Shown here: positions 1-7,503 of the stretch, one piece after another
Layout: every line of letters starts with the position of its first letter
Numbering within the stretch: the first letter of the stretch is position 1
Assembly (NCBI GenBank): GCA_016743925.1
Contig: JADGFH010000008.1
Coordinates: 1 to 26,372 of the forward strand
DNA length: 26,372 nucleotides
Origin: Labilibaculum sp.
GTDB taxonomy: Bacteria; Bacteroidota; Bacteroidia; Bacteroidales; Marinifilaceae
Direction of reading: 5' to 3'
Position numbers and translations under genes: made by a program
The notes under the pieces: generated by a model
What the model was told of the DNA's origin: nothing
Database searches by the model: none
Seen by the model: the letters and a program-made list of their open reading frames with translations, nothing else

Positions 1-824
1 AATCTGAAGGAATCTCCAATTAAATTTTCAGGAACCTCACTATCAATCTCAATCTTGAATTCGATACCTTTTTCAACCGCTTTAAAATTTAATAGATGAA
101 AAATAGTATCGGTGACTTTTTTAATATTAAAGTCGATATTTTCGATTTCGATTTGTCCAGCTTCAATTTTAGAATAATCTAAAATATCATTTATTATTTG
201 AATTAAATTTTCACCTGAATTGCTCATTACTTCGAGCATATCTTTTTGTTCATCATTTAATTCTGATTGTAGTAGGAGTTTAGATAAGCCCAAAACACCA
301 TTCATTGGAGAGCGTATTTCATGCGACATATTTGCAAGAAATAAGGATTTAGACCTAGTCGCTTCTTCTGCTTTATTTCTTTCAATAATTAATTCTTCGT
401 TCTTCTTTTCTAGATATTTTAACAATTGATCTAACTCTTTACGTTGACGGAAAAGATCTAGAAAGACCTTTACTTTTCCAATTAATATTTCAGGAATAAT
501 TGGTTTCGGAATAAAATCTACTGCTCCTGTTTCAATACCTTTAATAATATGCAGATCGCTTTGATGAATGGCAGAAACAAAAATAACGGGAAGTAATTTT
601 GTTTTTTTCCTTTGTCGCATAAACTCTAGCGTTTCATAACCATCCATTCCAGGCATTTGCACATCGAGGATGGCCATGGCAAATTCATCTTTAAGAGTGT
701 GTTTTAAGGCCGTCTCACCAGATGATGCCCTAACAAATTCAACGTCAAAATCGCTAAGAACTCTTTCAAGACTTATTAAGTTCTCTTCTTTATCATCAAC
801 GATTAATATTTTTTCTTTCATCAT
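1..824 (-). CDS. Response regulator-histidine kinase hybrid, 3' part outside window
   Basis: Cytoplasmic signalling protein with an N-terminal receiver followed by a kinase core; 274 residues are visible before the window edge. The receiver (about 4-122) has the acidic pair DD10-11, phosphoacceptor D54 in AILDVQMPGMDG, and K107 in FIPKP. A coiled coil (about 125-160) leads to a HisKA dimerisation domain with H168 in ANMSHEIRSPMNG. The ATP-binding domain begins where the sequence ends, so the ATPase motifs cannot be checked. Two ATGs are adjacent (824 and 821); I chose the first. It lies 49 nt downstream of the large hybrid kinase on the same strand, so the two are probably co-transcribed and may form a phosphorelay. 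There are no membrane segments. The receiver-kinase call is firm; signal and output are unknown. Confidence 0.9.
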   Translation of the reverse strand, partial: MMKEKILIVDDKEENLISLERVLSDFDVEFVRASSGETALKHTLKDEFAMAILDVQMPGMDGYETLEFMRQRKKTKLLPVIFVSAIHQSDLHIIKGIETGAVDFIPKPIIPEILIGKVKVFLDLFRQRKELDQLLKYLEKKNEELIIERNKAEEATRSKSLFLANMSHEIRSPMNGVLGLSKLLLQSELNDEQKDMLEVMSNSGENLIQIINDILDYSKIEAGQIEIENIDFNIKKVTDTIFHLLNFKAVEKGIEFKIEIDSEVPENLIGDSFR

Positions 825-873
825 TTTTGTTAATGTGTTTCTTTTTTTTCGGTTCTATAGCGAATTAACTTTT

Positions 874-3800
874 TTAATTATAAAGCCAGATTTTCAACAT
901 TGAAAACAATTTATTTTCATCAATGGGTTTGGATAGATAGTCATTAGCACCAGATGAGATTGCTTTTTCATAGTCATCCTTCATTGCTTTAGCGGTAAGG
1001 CAAATAATAGGGATATTTTGAATGTCTGGAGTTTTACGAATAACATTCATCGCTTCATAACCATCCATTTCAGGCATCATGATATCCATCAATACTAAAT
1101 CTACATTAGCGTTGTCTTTTAATACATCTATAGCTATTTTACCATTTTCCGCTTCTAAAACCTCTATTTCTTTGTCTTCTAGAATCTTAGCAAGAGCAAA
1201 GATGTTTCTGATTTCATCATCAACAACTAGAACTTTTTTCCCTTTAAAAATAGAATTATCAATTTCGGTGACATTTATCTTCGGATTATTTGGGATTTTA
1301 GTTGCTACTTGATGAAGGAAGAGAGTTACTTCATCCATTAATCTTTCATCAGACTTTAAGCCTTTTAGAATAATTGAATTTGTAAACTTACTTAATTCTC
1401 GATGTTCTTCTCTCGATAGTTCTTTCCCAGTATAAATTATAGTATTTGGGATATTTATTTTTGCTTCGGAAAGTTTAGTTAATAATTCATTACCTGTGAA
1501 ATCTGGCAAACCAAGATCCAATACGATACAATCGTAATTGTTCTCCTGAATTAATTGAAACCCTTCTATTCCCGTTGAAACTTCTTTTATTATTGCATTT
1601 GTTGGTTTCAATAAGTTTGTAATTATTTTACGAGTTATTGGATCGTCTTCAATAATTAGAATCTTCTTCGATTCTGAAAATAATTCTTTTTGAATTTTGT
1701 CAATGGCACTCGTGAAATCAGTAGCATTCACCGTTGGTAATTCCTTCCGTTCCCTTTCCCGTATTCCTTCAACTGGATTAACAATATGTATAGGTAGTTT
1801 GGATGCAAATGGATGTGATCTTAAGTGTTCAAGTTCTGATTCTCCATTTTTCATTAGTAATTCTAAACCAATTATTATTGCAGATGGCTGATGAGCCTCT
1901 ATGAGGATTAATGCATCTTTAACATTTGGAGCAACCAAAGCATGAAATTTATTTTCATGTATTTGGTAATAGAGTTGACTAGCCTCTTTCTGATTTGGAT
2001 GAATAACAATTACAGTAGAACCAGAATGTGGAATTTCTCTATCATCATCGATAAATAGAGGCAATACTACGGCTTCGTTAAAATTTTCTTCTTCAATGGT
2101 CTCCTTATTAACCGTATCAATTTCTTCTTTTGCTAACTGATTGTTTAATTGTTGTACAGGAATTATTAAAGTGAAAGTTGATCCTTTTGCTGGTTCGCTA
2201 TCTAAATGTATTTCTCCACCTAGCATTCTAGCTAATTCTTTGGATATTGATAAGCCTAAACCAGTTCCACCATATCTTCGAGAAGTACTACCATCAGCTT
2301 GTTGAAATGCTTCAAAAATTTGTTCTTTTTTCTCATCAGGTATCCCAACTCCAGTATCTGAAACTATTATTGCACATGAGTCAGTCTTTTTTAAATTATC
2401 TCTCCATAAATTTTCTTTATCTGTCACCTTTTTCATGGATACAGAGATAGAACCTTGAGAGGTAAATTTAAAGGCATTTGATAACAGGTTTTTAAGGATT
2501 TGAGACAGTCTTAATTGGTCTGTCTCAATTGTTTTTGGGAAATTTTCATCAATATTAACATAGAAATTTAATTTCTTCTTTTTAGCTTGATGTTTAAAAT
2601 TCATAAGGAGTTCATTGGAAATACTCTCCGCATGAATATGCTCAAATTGAACAGTCATTTTACCTGCCTCAATTTTTGACAGATCTAAGATTTCATTAAT
2701 TAATTGAAGAAGATCTTTACCACTTTTGTTAATGATATCAATTGATTCAATATCCTCTGGTGTTAAGTTTCCATTTTTATTCTTTTTGAGTAAACCAGAT
2801 AGAATTAATAAACTATTTAGTGGAGTTCTTAATTCATGCGACATGTTAGCAAGAAAATCTGTTTTGTATTGATTTGTTTGCTCAAGTTCACGTGCTTTTG
2901 TTTCTAATTGATCATGTGTTTGTGATAAACTAATGTTCTTGTTATGAATTTCTTCTTTTTGTATTTCTAACTGATTTGTTCTTTCTTCTAACTCTTCATT
3001 GGCAACTCGAAGTTCCTCTTGTTGAACTTGTAGTTTTTTCTCATTATCGATTAAAATTTTTGTTTGTTCAGCTAATTCTTCGTTAGCGACACGAAGCTCT
3101 TCTTGTTGAACTTGTAATTCGCCTGCCTGTTTTTGAGTTGTATCTAGTAGTGTTTCTAATTTAACTCTAGCAATTGTTGAAGCAATCTTAACAGTAATAC
3201 TTTCACGAACGGAATTTATAAAATCAATTTCAGGTTCGCTTATTATTCTAATCGAGGCTAATTCCATAACCCCCCAAAGCGTATTATTGAAGACGAGAGG
3301 GACAAGAACTAAGTTGTTCGGCTTTATCTCTCCTGTACCAGAAAAGATGGTAAAATAATCTTCGGGTAGTTGTTTTAGGTGATTTAATTTTTTCGTTATT
3401 GCTATCTGACCAACTAAACCATGACCTTTTTTTATGATTTTATATTGATTTTTATCTGGGATTCCAATTGATGCAGTTAGTTCTAATAGTTCTTGATCTT
3501 CATTATAAACATAGATTGCACCAAGTTGTGCTCTTAAAAATTCGGTCATAAAAATGAGAGAATTATTTGCTACGTCATTTAAGTTTTGATCTCCCTGAAG
3601 TACTTCATTCAGATGATTTACCCCCGATCGTAACCATAAAGTTTCATCATTTTGTGCTCTAGAATCTTGTAAGGTTTTTACCATCTGATTTAGCGAGATG
3701 GATAATTCATCTTCCTTTGATTTTGGAGTAAGATTGATACTTAAATCTCCATTTGCAACCATTTTGGTGTAATCAACAACACTCTGAAAATCATTCTGAA

Positions 3801-4626
3801 TACTTACAAATGAACTAGCTAAGGAACCAATCTCATCTGTAGTTCGAATGCTTAAAGGAGTGTGATAATTGCCTTTGGCTATCAACTTAAAATTGCTAAC
3901 CATTTCCTTAACAGGAACTGTAATTGACTTGGAGATATAACGAGCTAGTAATAATAGTATAGCACATAGAATTATTGCAATTAATATCAGTGCCCAAACT
4001 AAAGCGCTATTGAATTTGTGCGATAAATTATTAACATCATCGCTAATTGCGGCATAGTGATTTTGTATCTCATTTAATTCGAACTGAATTGTATCAATAT
4101 CAATTTTAGATTTGCCACTCTGTAATTCATTTTTAATATGCTCGGCAGCAAGAAGAGCTTTTTGGGAGTGATCTCTTGTACTTTCTATTTCGCCACTTTT
4201 AAGATTATTCAATATTCTTAAGCGTGAAACCATTAATTCAGCATTTTTGAATTCATGATTGTAAATTTCAGGAAATCCTTTAAAAATATAAGTAGCTATT
4301 TCCTTATTTGTCTTAATATCATAATCACCCTGCAATTTAAGAAGATCTTTAACTAATTGGTTGGATCGATTGATATAATGAGCAGAAGCTTCTCTGTATT
4401 TATCATTTTTTGTGATTTGATAAGAATAAAAATTATCGACCCCCTGTTGTAAGAGACTCTCATGTATACGAAGTCCGTTTATCATGATACTTACCGTTCG
4501 GCTCGTATTGAAAAAGAAGCTCGAAGTAAGACTCAATATCAGAATACTGATGAGTGTTAATATCGTTAAAAGCAGAAGCTTGGATTTAATTTTCCAATCT
4601 TTGAATCTTTTCAATTTAGTTTGCAT
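874..4626 (-). CDS. Membrane hybrid histidine kinase with HAMP, GAF and three receiver domains
   Basis: Inner-membrane sensor kinase, 1250 residues. In order: TM1 (about 16-38); a helical periplasmic sensor (about 40-205); TM2 (about 207-230); HAMP (about 231-283) and a second HAMP-like segment (about 284-325); GAF (about 345-485); a long coiled coil (about 490-585); HisKA with H597 in ANMSHELRTPLN; HATPase_c with N-box NLLSNAFKF, D757 in SDTGVGI and the GGTGLGLS lid; then three receivers. Receiver 1 (about 868-980) has no phosphoacceptor: G920 sits in its place and the acidic pair is absent. Receiver 2 (about 987-1105) has D1037. Receiver 3 (about 1130-1248) has D1181, T1211 and K1233. The long multi-receiver design is known in Bacteroidota and Proteobacteria, usually feeding separate regulators. 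No DNA-binding domain is present. The ligand is unknown. Confidence 0.95.
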   Translation of the reverse strand: MQTKLKRFKDWKIKSKLLLLTILTLISILILSLTSSFFFNTSRTVSIMINGLRIHESLLQQGVDNFYSYQITKNDKYREASAHYINRSNQLVKDLLKLQGDYDIKTNKEIATYIFKGFPEIYNHEFKNAELMVSRLRILNNLKSGEIESTRDHSQKALLAAEHIKNELQSGKSKIDIDTIQFELNEIQNHYAAISDDVNNLSHKFNSALVWALILIAIILCAILLLLARYISKSITVPVKEMVSNFKLIAKGNYHTPLSIRTTDEIGSLASSFVSIQNDFQSVVDYTKMVANGDLSINLTPKSKEDELSISLNQMVKTLQDSRAQNDETLWLRSGVNHLNEVLQGDQNLNDVANNSLIFMTEFLRAQLGAIYVYNEDQELLELTASIGIPDKNQYKIIKKGHGLVGQIAITKKLNHLKQLPEDYFTIFSGTGEIKPNNLVLVPLVFNNTLWGVMELASIRIISEPEIDFINSVRESITVKIASTIARVKLETLLDTTQKQAGELQVQQEELRVANEELAEQTKILIDNEKKLQVQQEELRVANEELEERTNQLEIQKEEIHNKNISLSQTHDQLETKARELEQTNQYKTDFLANMSHELRTPLNSLLILSGLLKKNKNGNLTPEDIESIDIINKSGKDLLQLINEILDLSKIEAGKMTVQFEHIHAESISNELLMNFKHQAKKKKLNFYVNIDENFPKTIETDQLRLSQILKNLLSNAFKFTSQGSISVSMKKVTDKENLWRDNLKKTDSCAIIVSDTGVGIPDEKKEQIFEAFQQADGSTSRRYGGTGLGLSISKELARMLGGEIHLDSEPAKGSTFTLIIPVQQLNNQLAKEEIDTVNKETIEEENFNEAVVLPLFIDDDREIPHSGSTVIVIHPNQKEASQLYYQIHENKFHALVAPNVKDALILIEAHQPSAIIIGLELLMKNGESELEHLRSHPFASKLPIHIVNPVEGIRERERKELPTVNATDFTSAIDKIQKELFSESKKILIIEDDPITRKIITNLLKPTNAIIKEVSTGIEGFQLIQENNYDCIVLDLGLPDFTGNELLTKLSEAKINIPNTIIYTGKELSREEHRELSKFTNSIILKGLKSDERLMDEVTLFLHQVATKIPNNPKINVTEIDNSIFKGKKVLVVDDEIRNIFALAKILEDKEIEVLEAENGKIAIDVLKDNANVDLVLMDIMMPEMDGYEAMNVIRKTPDIQNIPIICLTAKAMKDDYEKAISSGANDYLSKPIDENKLFSMLKIWLYN

Positions 4627-4754
4627 GGTGTAATTGCAGAATTTAGTATCTAATTAGGTTTAAAGTCGGTATTTATTGGCGCTGCATATAGTACGACTAT
4701 TCTTGCGAATGGTTACTATACTTGCATGAAAGGTCGGTTTTTTTAGGTTAAATT

Positions 4755-4762
4755 CAAACTTA
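4755..4762 (-). promoter_or_regulatory. Possible -7 box of the hybrid kinase operon
   Basis: On the minus strand this reads TAAGTTTG, an exact match to the Bacteroidota -7 consensus TAnnTTTG. The upstream -33 region offers only TTTA or TTT instead of TTTG at the expected spacing, so the match is partial. It would give a 5' leader of about 120 nt. An octamer of this degeneracy can occur by chance. Confidence 0.3.
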
Positions 4763-4863
4763 GGGATTATTAATGTGATTTAAAATTATTAAACACAGGT
4801 AATTAGACCAGTTTATTAATTTGTTTTTATAATGTGTTTTTTGTTAAGGAATTGTTATTTCTC

Positions 4864-4894
4864 TTGTTTTTGCGCCTTGCTAATCATAAGTTTG
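4864..4894 (+). promoter_or_regulatory. Bacteroidota-type promoter of the lipoprotein/PepSY operon
   Basis: A TTG at 4864-4866 is followed by a 20-nt spacer and TAAGTTTG (4887-4894), matching the -33/-7 pattern TTG-N19-21-TAnnTTTG of the Bacteroidota housekeeping sigma factor. The predicted start of transcription is near 4900, about 37 nt before the ATG at 4937. This supports choosing 4937 rather than the upstream in-frame ATG. Confidence 0.6.
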
Positions 4895-4936
4895 TATAAA
4901 TCAAACAAACAATTAATAATCCTAAAAAGTTTAATT

Positions 4937-5455
4937 ATGAAGTATTTAAGCATTTTTGTAATTAGTTTGCTATTCATGTCGTGTAATATGAAGCAAAAAG
5001 AGACTAATAAAGAAACGGCACAAACAAAGGAAACAGTTTATTCTATTGATGAATTGATGGTAGTTGCAGACCAAATGGTTGGAAAAGAGGTTGCCTTTAA
5101 AGGCTTAGTAAATCATGTTTGTGCACATTCTGGGAAAAGATGCATTTTAAAGAATGTTAAAGGAGATTTATCAATTCGCGTAGAAGCGGTTGGAGATTTA
5201 GAAGGATTTGATAAGGAGATGGCAGGGAATGATATTAAGGTAGCTGGTACCCTTAGAGAAAAACGTTTAGATGCAGCATCTATAAATGAGTGGGAGACTG
5301 AAGTTATTGAAAAGCATAAAGGAGAAGAAAAAAGTGGACATTGTAGTTCTGAAATGGCTAACATCACCGAGATGCGTGACTGGATGAAGGAGAATAACAA
5401 AGATTACTATGCTATTTATTATGTAGACGGAAAGAGTTATGAAGTTGTGGAGTAG
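4937..5455 (+). CDS. Exported lipoprotein with Cys/His cluster, OB-fold-like
   Basis: 172 residues. A short lipoprotein signal ends in FMSC, with C16 as the likely lipidated residue, followed by a charged linker (17-34). The core (about 36-128) reads like an OB-fold of the DUF4920 kind: 'GKEVAFKGLVNHVC' then 'IRVEAV', 'IKVAGTLREKRL'. It carries a cluster H60, C62, H64, C69 and, after the core, H135-C136 in SGHCSS, possible metal or heme ligands or a disulfide. The next gene starts 17 nt before this stop, so the two are translationally coupled and the product may work with that membrane protein at the periplasmic face. The start follows from the promoter and signal peptide; an in-frame ATG at 4832 is rejected. 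The exact family is uncertain. Confidence 0.8.
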   Translation: MKYLSIFVISLLFMSCNMKQKETNKETAQTKETVYSIDELMVVADQMVGKEVAFKGLVNHVCAHSGKRCILKNVKGDLSIRVEAVGDLEGFDKEMAGNDIKVAGTLREKRLDAASINEWETEVIEKHKGEEKSGHCSSEMANITEMRDWMKENNKDYYAIYYVDGKSYEVVE

Positions 5456-5984
5456 TAAAAGTATGCGGAAATGGCTTCGATTTATACATCGTGATTTGGG
5501 CTATTTTTTTGTAGGAATAACAGTCATTTATTCTGTTTCGGGTATTATTCTTAACCATAAAAAGAATGGTGAAGATCCTGCTTATAAGACAGAATATAAA
5601 ACGATGCAATTAGCTTCCAATTTATCTCCAGATAAGCTAACTAGCTATTGGAAAGAAAATATTACAGAATATTCTTTAAATAGAATAATACCAGAAAATG
5701 ATTCTTATAATATTTATATAAAGGGAGGACTAGGAAGTTATAATCCGATTAATGGTAAGCTTTCTTTTGAGGTATACAAGAAAAAAGAATGGGTTTACTT
5801 CATAAATAAGCTGCATTACAACAGTAAAAAAGGATGGACTCTAATGGCAGATATATTTGCTGTAGTGATGATTGTATTTGCGATATCTGGTATTTTTATG
5901 GTGCCGGGTAAAAAAGGAGTTACTGGAAGAGGAAAATGGTTAATTCTAATTGGAATAATTATACCATTTCTGTTCTTTTTATAG
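5439..5984 (+). CDS. PepSY-associated transmembrane protein
   Basis: 181 residues, inner membrane. A basic N-terminus with the FIHRDLGY motif leads into TM1 (about 22-38, ending VSGIILNHKK), then a periplasmic PepSY-like domain (about 45-125), TM2 (about 135-154, IVFAISGIFMVPGKKG) and a short TM3 (164-181) that ends the protein. Histidines H17, H40 and H126 lie near the membrane borders, as in the PepSY_TM family, some members of which are linked to iron or heme reduction. This is a short, single-PepSY version. It overlaps the preceding lipoprotein gene by 17 nt. An internal ATG at 5463 (MRKWLRF) is an equally plausible start. A terminator follows 20 nt after the stop. The substrate is not evident; an iron or redox role is inference from the family only. 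Confidence 0.8.
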   Translation: MKLWSSKSMRKWLRFIHRDLGYFFVGITVIYSVSGIILNHKKNGEDPAYKTEYKTMQLASNLSPDKLTSYWKENITEYSLNRIIPENDSYNIYIKGGLGSYNPINGKLSFEVYKKKEWVYFINKLHYNSKKGWTLMADIFAVVMIVFAISGIFMVPGKKGVTGRGKWLILIGIIIPFLFFL

Positions 5985-6003
5985 TTTTAGATTAATAATA
6001 TTA

Positions 6004-6048
6004 AGGTTTGTTAAAGGAAGTTGATTCTTTTAATGAACCTCTTTTTTT
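6004..6048 (+). terminator. Rho-independent terminator after the PepSY gene
   Basis: An imperfect stem pairs AGGTT (6004-6008), TTAAA and GAA with TTC, TTTAA and AACCT (6036-6040), with a loop near 6019-6023 and small internal mismatches. A run of seven T (6042-6048) follows. It lies 20 nt after the stop of the PepSY gene. Confidence 0.75.
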
Positions 6049-6173
6049 ATGACAAAGTAGGTACAATTACAACAATCTTCTTTATGGAATGATTATTGAT
6101 CAATGAAATCAGATTATATTCACATCCTAATTTATAGTGAAGTAATTATTAGAACCTAAACTCAAATTTTAGC

Positions 6174-7220
6174 ATGATTAGAATATTTATTACTTTTTTA
6201 TTTATCCTTTTTCAGTTTAGCTCTATAGGGCAGAACAAAGAATTAAAGAAATTATTTTCGAAAGGAAAGTACGATCAGTTAATTGAAAAGGCACAATTAA
6301 TGCTAAAAGAAGATGCATCGAATCCTGATTTGAATGCTATTTTAGGCCGTGCTTATACAAATTCAAAGCAATTCGAAAAAGCGATTCCTTACCTAGAAAA
6401 ATCCATTGAGGCAGAAACTGCTTCGGGAGATGTGAAAGGATTGAGCAAAGCTTATTTGGCAAAATGTTATTTTGTGAGAGGAGAAAAGAAGAAAGCAGTT
6501 GATTTTCTTAAAGAATGTCAGAATGGCAGAAATTCAAGGGATGCAATTCGATATGCAAACAAATATTTACACTTGTTTCAGGAGGGGATCTATTTTAAGG
6601 CTTGGGAAACAATCGAATCGGATCATATTGTATTTCATTTTCAGGACAAAACGAAACTGAAGGATGCAGACAAATACATGCAGAAGGCAAATGTTAACTA
6701 TAACAGATTAGCTGCCTTATTAAATGTAAAATCAAGTAAGAAAGTAGATTTATACATTTGGACAGAGCGGGTTGAAGCCTTCAGAAAATTCGATCGTCAG
6801 CTTGGTTTTTCAAATTCTGATTTAGGGATTGTAAATGTTTACTACGACGAGAAAAATGAATATGAGCTGTGTCATATGATGAGCCATAGTGCATTGCATC
6901 CTAAGTTTACTGCAATGATAATAAAAGAGGGATTGGGTGTTTATATCGATCAAAATGATAAAAATTTGCTACAGCTTGCTCGTAATCGAGTTACAGATAA
7001 TAAATTTTCATTTCTTGAACTGTGGAAGGAACCACTAAAATATGAACGAAATTTAAGTTATCCGGTTGGTGCAGCTTTTATCGAATTTCTTTTGAATAAG
7101 GGAGGGAAAAAGAAGCTTAAAGAATTTCTGAAAAATCAAACCATCGAAAATGGAGAAAAAGTTTATCCTGATTTTTTAAAATGGGTTAAAGTATTCGAGG
7201 GAATGTTACTAAGAAAATAA
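6174..7220 (+). CDS. Exported TPR protein with degenerate gluzincin (peptidase MA-like) domain
   Basis: 348 residues. A signal peptide (1-19, FSSIGQ) suggests export to periplasm or envelope. TPR-like helices occupy about 21-135 (PDLNAILGRAYTNSKQFEKAIPYLEKSI). The C-terminal half (about 145-345) follows the layout of peptidase-MA-type gluzincins: an initial strand 'HIVFHF', a helix, 'VDLYIWTERVEAF', then YELCHMMSH (230-238) where active members have HExxH, and EGLGVYID with E252 as the third-ligand equivalent. Here the first ligand His is Tyr (Y230) while E231, H234 and E252 remain, so catalysis is doubtful; a binding or scaffold role is possible. The gene stands alone between two terminators. 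Its long 3' region holds the 21-bp repeat array. The TPR part is sure; the peptidase relationship is inference from motif order. Confidence 0.75.
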   Translation: MIRIFITFLFILFQFSSIGQNKELKKLFSKGKYDQLIEKAQLMLKEDASNPDLNAILGRAYTNSKQFEKAIPYLEKSIEAETASGDVKGLSKAYLAKCYFVRGEKKKAVDFLKECQNGRNSRDAIRYANKYLHLFQEGIYFKAWETIESDHIVFHFQDKTKLKDADKYMQKANVNYNRLAALLNVKSSKKVDLYIWTERVEAFRKFDRQLGFSNSDLGIVNVYYDEKNEYELCHMMSHSALHPKFTAMIIKEGLGVYIDQNDKNLLQLARNRVTDNKFSFLELWKEPLKYERNLSYPVGAAFIEFLLNKGGKKKLKEFLKNQTIENGEKVYPDFLKWVKVFEGMLLRK

Positions 7221-7235
7221 GAGAAAAAGTTACGC

Positions 7236-7424
7236 AAAGGAATACTGAAATCCGTTAAGGGAATTGTGTAATTCGTAAAGGGAGGACTGAAAACGCTTAA
7301 GGGAGGACGGTAATTGCCAAAGGGAAGACTGAAAACGCTTAGGGGAGGACTGTAATTGCTAAAGGGAAGACTGAAAATGGTTAAGGGAGGACTGTAATTT
7401 GCGAAGGGAACACTAAAAAGAACG
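7236..7424. repeat. Nine-unit 21-bp tandem array, two alternating unit types
   Basis: Units start at 7236, 7257, 7278, 7299, 7320, 7341, 7362, 7383 and 7404, each exactly 21 bp with no spacer. The common first part is AAGGGAGGACTG (or AAGGGAAGACTG). The last nine bases alternate between AAAACGCTT (units at 7278, 7320, near match 7362) and TAATTGCTA-like (7299, 7341, near match 7383), giving a 42-bp higher-order repeat; the edge units are diverged. It begins 15 nt after the TPR gene stop and ends 12 nt before the terminator stem, so it is probably transcribed as a 3' untranslated region. TAA in alternate units closes one plus frame. Confidence 0.95.
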
Positions 7425-7436
7425 AAATTTATATAG

Positions 7437-7473
7437 AAAACCGCCTTGGGAGTTAATTTTCAAGGCGGTTTTT
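7437..7473. terminator. Bidirectional terminator between convergent units
   Basis: AAAACCGCCTTG (7437-7448) and CAAGGCGGTTTT (7461-7472) form a perfect 12-bp stem with a 12-nt loop. T runs follow on the plus strand (7469-7473), and the A run at 7437-7440 serves the minus strand. It ends both the TPR gene with its repeat tail and the ABC operon coming from the right. Confidence 0.92.
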
Positions 7474-7503
7474 GTGTTTAAAAGGATTGTGATTACTAAT
7501 TAA

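Larger units (their letters stand above)
4627..4936. other. Divergent intergenic region between kinase and lipoprotein operons
   Basis: A 310-nt AT-rich region separates two divergent transcription units. It holds a convincing plus-strand promoter (4864-4894) and a weaker minus-strand -7-like box (4755-4762); the two share the same octamer TAAGTTTG. The plus-strand frame is open from an ATG at 4832, but that start precedes the promoter and would put an implausible 35-residue extension in front of a good lipoprotein signal. I see no RNA gene or other coding sequence. Confidence 0.6.

Noticed and set aside
1..824. Truncated or broken kinase gene (pseudogene)
   Set aside because: The frame is intact up to the window edge; it is cut by the window, not by a mutation.
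4832..4936. 35-residue N-terminal extension of the lipoprotein
   Set aside because: The ATG lies upstream of the predicted promoter and would bury a good lipoprotein signal peptide.
7236..7424. CRISPR array
   Set aside because: Units are contiguous 21-mers with no unique spacers, and no cas gene is near.
7236..7424. Coding repeat on the minus strand (open frame through the array)
   Set aside because: No start codon or ribosome site precedes it, it runs into a terminator region on one side and antisense to the TPR gene on the other.
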